In this document: piece by piece, positions 7,901 to 12,274 of the stretch
How the letters are laid out: each line of letters starts with the position of its first letter
How positions within the stretch are numbered: position 1 is the first letter of the stretch
From: Clostridia bacterium
GTDB lineage: Bacteria; Bacillota; Clostridia; CAKSNL01; HGM11501
Direction of reading: 5' to 3'
DNA length: 12,274 bases
NCBI GenBank assembly: GCA_030535815.1
Contig: JAUNRD010000003.1
Span: 9,203 to 21,476 of the forward strand
Program-made: the position numbers and the translations under genes
The notes under the pieces: model-generated
Told to the model about the DNA's origin: nothing
What the model saw: only the letters and a program-made list of their open reading frames with translations
Database searches by the model: none

Positions 7901-8893
7901 CGGATCGTTTCCTATATAACATACATCTCCGCCTGGAACGATTTCTGTTTTACCGGAAGCTGTTCCGGAATTTTCCGATGAACTTGTGCTTGTGCCGGAG
8001 CTGTTGGCACTTCCGCCTTTTGTTATCACAAGATTTGTTCCGCTTACAGAGCCGACTAAGGAATTATCAATATCCCATAATATTTGATCGGCACCCGAAT
8101 CATTTCCTTCAATAATCCCGCAGGGAACGCCTTCGCCACCTTCGTCATATCGAAGACCTGCACTTCCTGTAAAGGCTCCCGAAAGAATAAATCCGTCGGC
8201 ATCTCTTACTTCCACATTGTTTACCGGGCCTCTCTGACCGCTTGTACTTTTATTGTTTATAATTTTTGCACTTCCTGAAAGCTTTAATGTTCCCGTTTCG
8301 TTTACAAGAACACCGCCGCCTCGGTTTATACTGCTGCAGTTTTCAATTGTGCCGCCTTTCATTATAAGCGTTCCGCCGTTTAAGAAGAAACCGCCGCCGC
8401 TGCCTTTTGCCGCAACAGAATTTCTTACAACGGCTCCGTCTTCCATTATTACTTCCGCACCTGCATTAACCAAAAATGCACCGCCGTTTGTTCCGGAGCC
8501 GTTTTCAACGGTGGCTCCCTTTCCGAGCGTAATGACACTGTCTCCCGAGTTTTCGGTTACTGCGAAGTGAAATCCGCTTAAGTCAATTGTGATATCCTGG
8601 AAAACCGCACCTTTTTCGCTGAGGAGTGTAACATCTCCCTCTAAAATAAGCTTATGACCGTTTCCCTTTAAGATATAGCCGTTTGTTCCCAGGTTTCCCG
8701 CGGGCAGATAAGCGTCCGAAAGGAGAGTTATAGTTTTTCCGTTTGCTTCATACATTGCATCTTTTATTGCGGAATATTTCTTGCCCGTCGCATCGTTCTG
8801 ACAAACGTCACCACTTGCATATAGCGGTATAATGCCGAAAAACAATGCCATTGCCAGAAAAAGCGAAGCTATTGTATTTTTCTTAATACTCAT
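4916..8893 (-). CDS. Secreted beta-helix, discoidin and CuAO-N domain surface protein (1325 aa)
   Basis: The ATG at 8893 is preceded by GGAGG (8901-8905) at 7 bases. The longer frame to 8935 would place that site inside the coding region and puts extra residues in front of a good signal peptide (MSIKKNTIASLFLAMALFFG). Three right-handed beta-helix modules lie at about 30-291, 324-594 and 608-868. A Ser/Gly/Thr-rich linker (about 294-314) separates the first two, which are near copies of each other (RNSVAAKGSGGGFFLNGGTL in both). Two F5/8 type C-like domains follow, at about 891-1028 (WPRLIDGSLVTYWHSGY) and 1056-1186 (NVIDGEDTCFQNQPKTGELE). The last 125 residues are a CuAO-N-like domain with the twin motifs TTFIPLRGLLELMGAEIAW and RTFVPIRFISEQLGYNVSW. 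Discoidin domains commonly bind glycans, and CuAO-N domains are common in secreted Bacillota proteins, where wall association is suspected. The module calls are strong; the ligand is unknown. Confidence 0.93.
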   Translation of the reverse strand: MSIKKNTIASLFLAMALFFGIIPLYASGDVCQNDATGKKYSAIKDAMYEANGKTITLLSDAYLPAGNLGTNGYILKGNGHKLILEGDVTLLSEKGAVFQDITIDLSGFHFAVTENSGDSVITLGKGATVENGSGTNGGAFLVNAGAEVIMEDGAVVRNSVAAKGSGGGFFLNGGTLIMKGGTIENCSSINRGGGVLVNETGTLKLSGSAKIINNKSTSGQRGPVNNVEVRDADGFILSGAFTGSAGLRYDEGGEGVPCGIIEGNDSGADQILWDIDNSLVGSVSGTNLVITKGGSANSSGTSTSSSENSGTASGKTEIVPGGDVCYIGNDPESGIKYSDLKTALYAANGKTVHLLKNAYLPAGNLGTNGYVIDGTNPGGENFRLLAEGDVTLLNDKGATFTNVTVDLNSHHINVSTTGSPCKVILKEGAVFENGSGTNGGAFLVNAGNEVIMEEGAIVRNSVAAKGSGGGFFLNGGTLTMNGGSIENCSSINRGGGIIVNETGTLILTGNSKVVNNKSTSEQRGPVNNIEVRDGDGLILKGAFTGTAGISYDEGTVGVAIGIAEGGASGAEKLIFDKDNTVKGNIADGKIVLTKGDGTPTPVGNGKPLCYIGTNKGKTYTNLSEAIKASKGETVYLMGDMSLNTGGSSYSAIIANIDGGGYKIKAESEIKLIYGSHLKFTNATIDLNNKNHFVLQYTGKLTLGKGAIVENGKASNGGAVLIYPEGEMYMEEGSQVRNNTCDGGGGGIRVHGGLLVMKGGTVIGNTSNSGSGIGVSENGKLVLSGNAKVEGNINKAGKEENIRLDSKDYLILNGEFAGSAGVTMATDAKEGSAFGLANGAVKGARKLYLDSDKSLSGSVSGNELVFAKTASAKDSGTGEAIYTEPDGISYVDKKDWKVEINSGNPVNWPRLIDGSLVTYWHSGYTVENNAIVAKDDPPFNIDITLPEETVISGFGFANRPDGGAGKVAHLKFFVEENGEFKEAGDYKVGQINGLRREFFTCNIKTKKVRVQILDGMGGYGSLAEIELISENKNLKTAKDYEDFLKITKEDGLYKIDKSKASAYYEGEVWGGRIIQNVIDGEDTCFQNQPKTGELEILIDLGASYNLEAISHQPRLDDSPGYWYNYTIYASNDGENYEEVKKNFLRDFSYDIVFDHFDETVTARYFKFAIHRGYNGIMSCTEIDFYESYEEQTRRIEESREIYKLVIGDKNITHKNGTVTLDTAPYIENGTTFIPLRGLLELMGAEIAWSDREQGITITKDDTKIYLQIRYETVKVTTPTYGEVRYNLLAEPRITDNRTFVPIRFISEQLGYNVSWDGETKTVTITN
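6290..8806 (-). repeat. Three tandem beta-helix modules of the 1325-aa protein
   Basis: The modules map to about 8806-8021, 7924-7112 and 7072-6290. The first two share long protein stretches and DNA blocks of about 30 identical bases, for example around 7556-7586 and 8460-8490. The third lacks the RGPVNN motif and has a shorter, diverged set of rungs. Confidence 0.82.
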
Positions 8894-8985
8894 ATCAATT
8901 CCTCCACATTTTGTTAAGTCAGATGAAAAATGCATATTTTATCCGGTCTGACATAACCGATTAGTGCAACCGTTAACACTATTTT
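8894..8985 (-). promoter_or_regulatory. Longest gap inside the cluster (92 bp), possible regulatory region
   Basis: This A/T-rich stretch separates the isomerase gene from the 1325-residue surface protein; the other gaps are 10 to 57 bases. It holds a ribosome binding site and a 6-base inverted repeat, GTCAGA (8918-8923) with TCTGAC (8947-8952), around an A/T-rich core. I see no convincing -35/-10 pair and no U-run terminator. A second promoter for the surface-protein genes is possible but unproven. Confidence 0.3.
8901..8905 (-). promoter_or_regulatory. Ribosome binding site that decides the start of the 1325-aa protein
   Basis: GGAGG lies 7 bases before the ATG at 8893. It favours this start over the in-frame ATG at 8935, which has no good site before it. 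Confidence 0.85.
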
Positions 8986-9813
8986 TTATCTGAGCAGTTC
9001 TTTTATATATACGATCGTGTCCTTGATATCCGCAATCTGCTGTGCACCGGAGATTTCTCTCTCAATATAAAGGTCACCTGTATAGCCCTGTTCCTTAACA
9101 AGCTTGTTGATGAATACCGGATAGTTTACCGATCCTTCTCCAACCTTTGTTTCGCATCCGAGCTTTGAGAAGTCGCCTGTCGGATAGTTACCGTCCTTAA
9201 GATGCACACCTCTTATCCTGTCGCCGTAAATGCCTACAGCATCAACGGGGTTTGCTCTGCCGTACATAATGAGGTTTGCAGGATCCAGGTTTACGCCAAG
9301 GTTATCAAGACCTGTATCAGCAATTGTTCTCATCAAGGTTGTGGGAGTTTCCTGACCTGTTTCAAAATTGAACCATATTCCCTTGCTCTTTGCATAAGTA
9401 CCAACCCATTTTACCGCTTCAACCAGGCCTCTGTATTCTTCATAGCAGGGCTGTTCCGGAATGAAGCCCATATGAGTTGCCATATCCGTAGCACCGACTG
9501 CCGCAGCAAAGTCAACGGCACGTCTTAATTCCTGCATTCTGTGGAAGCGATATTCCTTCGGAACCAGACCAAGTGTCTTAGGCCCAGAAACAAAGTTCCA
9601 TACAGCAGGGCCTGACCAGCCGCCCCACACGGATGTTGCTGTAAGATTACCCTTTGCAAGAATTTTCTTGACCTTTTCCGCATTTTCCAATGTAAGATTT
9701 TCAGGACACCAGCAGCTAAGCTGAACCGTGTCAAGACCAAAGCTGAAAAGGTCTTCGGTTTTTTCGTTTAAGATATTTTCAAGCGAAAATATAATACCCA
9801 ATTTGTTCAACAA
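8986..9813 (-). CDS. Sugar phosphate isomerase/epimerase, xylose-isomerase-like TIM barrel (275 aa)
   Basis: This is a cytosolic protein without a signal peptide, of the usual length (about 270-290 residues) for the AP-endonuclease-2-like TIM-barrel superfamily. That group includes sugar isomerases, keto-sugar epimerases and inositol catabolic enzymes. Strand-end motifs are visible: ATHMGFIPE (H114), WFNFETGQE (E151), VNLDPANLIMYG (D177), IRGVHLKDG (H204) and YIEREISG (E251). E151, D177, H204 and E251 are placed where family members bind a divalent metal. No ATG is available; the frame begins with two adjacent TTG codons (9813 and 9810) behind GGAGGAG, with a stop just upstream. The gene lies 10 bases after the glycoside-hydrolase-like gene, pointing to conversion of a released sugar. 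The exact substrate cannot be read from the sequence. Confidence 0.9.
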   Translation of the reverse strand: MLNKLGIIFSLENILNEKTEDLFSFGLDTVQLSCWCPENLTLENAEKVKKILAKGNLTATSVWGGWSGPAVWNFVSGPKTLGLVPKEYRFHRMQELRRAVDFAAAVGATDMATHMGFIPEQPCYEEYRGLVEAVKWVGTYAKSKGIWFNFETGQETPTTLMRTIADTGLDNLGVNLDPANLIMYGRANPVDAVGIYGDRIRGVHLKDGNYPTGDFSKLGCETKVGEGSVNYPVFINKLVKEQGYTGDLYIEREISGAQQIADIKDTIVYIKELLR

Positions 9814-9818
9814 AAACT

Positions 9819-9824
9819 CCTCCT
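9819..9824 (-). promoter_or_regulatory. Ribosome binding site overlapping the upstream stop codon
   Basis: AGGAGG shares its first A with the TAA (9826-9824) that ends the preceding gene. It lies 5 bases before the TTG at 9813 and 8 before the TTG at 9810, so either can be the start. The layout suggests translational coupling. Confidence 0.8.
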
Positions 9825-12274
9825 TAACCTATATACGAAAGACTTAAAGCCGATGCATCAAGTGATGCATCCCCGATTAAGTAAACACCGTTACCAACAT
9901 TTGTAACCTTTTCACCCATACATTCTGCAAAAAGGCTTATGGGAACATAAATTTTATCTCCCACCACACTGACAGGTGCCGAAATATTCGTTAAAACACC
10001 GTTGCATCTTGCCTCATTTGAACCCACAACAGTATAATACCAGTTGTTTTCAGAAAGGCCCTTAAGGTCCTCGGTAAATTCATAATTGTAGAAGTAGAAA
10101 ATATTTGAAAGGTAGTTATATCTTACCTTGCCTTTTCCGTTTACAAGAAGCTCTTCAAACGTCTCCATAGGCACGTAGAGTGTATTATTCATTTCAAAGG
10201 GCGTTACGGCTGTGTCTTTTTCATAAACCGTCATAATTCCTCCGGAGGTTATCATCCTTGTACTACCTGCCTTAAGGATGCTTCCGTCTCCGAGTGCTTT
10301 TCTTTCTTCATCCGTCAGAGTCTTCTGTTCAATTTCTGTATAAAGATAGCTGAATCTTCCCACGGGTGCCGTATTTGAAAGGCTGTAAAGCTCGGTAACG
10401 GAACTAAATTCTCCGTGAACCCACTTGAATTCAAAATCTGCGCTTCCCGTTTCATTTATCAATGTTCTCGGAATTTTTATCTGCATTACGTTTCCGTTTC
10501 TTACAACAGTTGCATCTCCGATGTAAGCTGTGGTCTTATCAGATGCAAGACTTTCCACTGAAGCAGAGCCGCCTCTTCCTGCCACATAGTCAAAGCCTTC
10601 CCATCCCGTTGCGGGATTTCTGTCCACATTTATGTAAAGTGCTGTTGATGCTATGCTCTTTCCTTCCGGCGCCTTTGCCATAAAGTAAATGTTTTCACCA
10701 TCTCTTGATGCTTTTGAAAATACCACACGGTTTGAAGATTCTGTAGTATATGTCCAGACCTTACCTGTTTCGGGATTTAAGTAGCCTGATGTTCCGTTTC
10801 TGTCAATTCCTTCATAATTGTAATAAGAAGGTGTTACGCTGTCCCACTGACTTATGTCTCCCGAAATGTCTATGGTAACAGGACTTCCCGCTACCGGTGC
10901 TTTTTTTACACCCTTATACTTTCTTATAAAGTCAACCAAAAGATTATAATAGTCGTCTCCCATTTCGCCCTTAACAGGCTCAAAGTCACGGCTTCGTGCA
11001 TCATCGAAGGTATCCACGAATACATTTTTATATCCGTAAAAGTCACTCTGCCTGTCAGCGGTGTACTCGTTCCAGCCTGTGACATAAACAAGATGGGGGT
11101 CTGCTTCGAGAGCAAACCTTGCCTGCTCGCGGAAGAAAAACGCCTTTCTTGCTGCATCGGGCGAATAATCTTCGCCGAAAGCATAAGAATAGTTCTTGCC
11201 CATTACGTGAGGAAGGCTGAATGCATAGGATGAATAATTTTCACCCTGAGAATAAGGAATGTTTGCCGCCATTCCCACTGTTACCATCTCAGGTCTTCCG
11301 TCTTCTTTAATTCCGCCTCGTCTTTCACCCTGAGGAAACGGCTCAAGCCATGCCCAAAGCTCATCGTCGGAAGGCTCTGTATGTCTTCCGCCCGGACGCC
11401 AGGTGAAAAAGTCTGTTATATTATTTACAAAATCGGTTCCCTCAGTATCTGCGGGATTTACAGCGCCCATAGCACTCTTTGCACTTGACGGCCCCATTAT
11501 AAGAGGCTTTCCGTCCACGTGGTACCACACATCTGTAAAATCGTGCTCTACAAAAGCTATATTATATACCGATGCCAACAAGCCGTATTGTACCGTTGCA
11601 GTCTTATTTCCTGCATAAAGTGCAAACTTCGGAGCATCAATTCCTGCCTTCTTCGCATCCCGAAGTGCTCTTACCAGTATGTTCCAGCCCTCTGATATAT
11701 TTACGCCATTGGTGTAGTCAAGCATAATAGCATCAACGCCTGCCGTTGCGAGAAGCTCTATCTGCTGACGGTATACCCAATAATCGAAGCTTGAGTAAAA
11801 GCCGTATACCGACTCATCCCAGAAAAACTCATCCATTCCCTTCCAGGCTTCGCTGTTAGCATTTGTCATTGCATCCGGATACTTATTTATAACCTCAGAT
11901 ATTATTTTCACATTTCTTGTTCCGTTTCCCGAGAGCCAGTTCCAGAACATCATCATTACTTCTCTGTCATCCTTAGGTGCGCCAACCTCTTCAAAGTCTG
12001 CCACCTTACGGCCAAAACTGTCTGTAGCAACCCAGGTGTCGGCATAGAAATCTTTTATGTAGTCGTCAGACACCCAGTCGATGAGTGCAGTATCTTCATA
12101 AGCCGTCTTTTTAAGCACGAACTTTGATACCAAAAAGTTATCAAGCAATCCGTCCCAATAGCTTTCCACGAAATACACATCGTGTGTGCCATTTACGCTT
12201 TCTATATAAGCCGAATATTTTTCTCCGGATTCGCTTACCACGATTGTTCCAATCTGATCGCCTGTTACGGGATC
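9824..12274 (-). CDS. Secreted glycoside-hydrolase-like protein, GH71/GH99-like, with carbohydrate-binding domains (5' end outside window)
   Basis: The frame stays open to the right edge, giving 816 visible residues; the GTG at 12241 is only an internal codon. Residues 1-52 (TGDQIGTIVV, then GTHDVYFVESYW) look like the end of a CBM6-type sugar-binding module. Residues about 65-455 form a barrel of the GH71/GH99-like group, with FFWDESVYGFYSSFDYWVYR, GVDAIMLDYTN (D186), VYVTGWNEYTADR (E403) and SRDFEPVKGEMGDDYYN. D186 and E403 are candidate active-site residues, not proven ones. About 465-645 is a CBM9/DOMON-like domain (ALYINVDRNPATGWEGFDYV, then FEFKWVHGEF). About 675-800 is a CuAO-N-like domain with NTLYVPMETFEELL and DKIYVPISLFAECMG. 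Known relatives act on alpha-linked mannan or glucan, but this branch may cleave something else. Export is inferred from the domains; the signal peptide lies outside the window. Confidence 0.85.
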   Translation of the reverse strand, partial: DPVTGDQIGTIVVSESGEKYSAYIESVNGTHDVYFVESYWDGLLDNFLVSKFVLKKTAYEDTALIDWVSDDYIKDFYADTWVATDSFGRKVADFEEVGAPKDDREVMMMFWNWLSGNGTRNVKIISEVINKYPDAMTNANSEAWKGMDEFFWDESVYGFYSSFDYWVYRQQIELLATAGVDAIMLDYTNGVNISEGWNILVRALRDAKKAGIDAPKFALYAGNKTATVQYGLLASVYNIAFVEHDFTDVWYHVDGKPLIMGPSSAKSAMGAVNPADTEGTDFVNNITDFFTWRPGGRHTEPSDDELWAWLEPFPQGERRGGIKEDGRPEMVTVGMAANIPYSQGENYSSYAFSLPHVMGKNYSYAFGEDYSPDAARKAFFFREQARFALEADPHLVYVTGWNEYTADRQSDFYGYKNVFVDTFDDARSRDFEPVKGEMGDDYYNLLVDFIRKYKGVKKAPVAGSPVTIDISGDISQWDSVTPSYYNYEGIDRNGTSGYLNPETGKVWTYTTESSNRVVFSKASRDGENIYFMAKAPEGKSIASTALYINVDRNPATGWEGFDYVAGRGGSASVESLASDKTTAYIGDATVVRNGNVMQIKIPRTLINETGSADFEFKWVHGEFSSVTELYSLSNTAPVGRFSYLYTEIEQKTLTDEERKALGDGSILKAGSTRMITSGGIMTVYEKDTAVTPFEMNNTLYVPMETFEELLVNGKGKVRYNYLSNIFYFYNYEFTEDLKGLSENNWYYTVVGSNEARCNGVLTNISAPVSVVGDKIYVPISLFAECMGEKVTNVGNGVYLIGDASLDASALSLSYIG

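Noticed and set aside
1..8893. LPXTG sorting signals, SLH or dockerin domains on the surface proteins
   Set aside because: I read the two complete C-termini and found none of these motifs; the third C-terminus is outside the window.
8894..8935. Longer N-terminus for the 1325-residue protein, from an ATG at 8935
   Set aside because: It would place the GGAGG site inside the gene and add 14 residues before a clean signal peptide; the ATG at 8893 fits better.
1..12274. CRISPR arrays, tRNA or rRNA genes, insertion sequences
   Set aside because: The only repeats are the coding modules, which differ in length and lack regular short spacers. I saw no tRNA-like cloverleaf, no transposase, and no terminal inverted repeats.

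Overview
The window carries a single, tightly packed run of genes, all read from the minus strand. Its right-to-left order is the order of transcription. The style suggests an uncultured anaerobic member of the Bacillota, most likely gut- or rumen-type Clostridia. The grounds are strong GGAGG-type ribosome binding sites, A/T-rich codon choice, secreted proteins ending in copper-amine-oxidase-N-like (CuAO-N) domains, and a short protein of the K-Y-E-x-P kind. This placement is inference; no marker gene is present.

Layout in transcription order. (1) 12274-9824: a secreted glycoside-hydrolase-like protein, cut by the window edge at its 5' end. It shows the tail of a CBM6-like module, a GH71/GH99-like barrel, a CBM9/DOMON-like domain and a CuAO-N-like domain. 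(2) 9813-8986: a cytosolic sugar phosphate isomerase/epimerase of the xylose-isomerase-like TIM-barrel superfamily. It starts at TTG, and its ribosome binding site abuts the upstream stop codon. (3) 8893-4916: a 1325-residue secreted protein with three right-handed beta-helix modules, two F5/8 type C (discoidin) domains and a C-terminal CuAO-N domain. (4) 4896-1873: a 1007-residue secreted protein with three beta-helix modules and a different C-terminal domain. (5) 1858-1700: a 52-residue protein of unknown role. (6) 1642-1: the start of a third secreted beta-helix protein, running off the left edge. A near-perfect GC-rich palindrome sits between (5) and (6).

A reasonable reading is a surface carbohydrate locus. 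An extracellular glycan-acting enzyme and an intracellular sugar-converting enzyme lie beside a family of large surface proteins that could bind glycan or cell surfaces. The glycan is unknown, and no transporter, regulator, sortase signal or SLH domain is visible.

The most striking direct observation is a 278-base tract that is identical between the first beta-helix modules of genes 4 and 6, with clearly diverged sequence on both sides. It looks like a recent gene-conversion tract and suggests that modules are shuffled among these paralogues.
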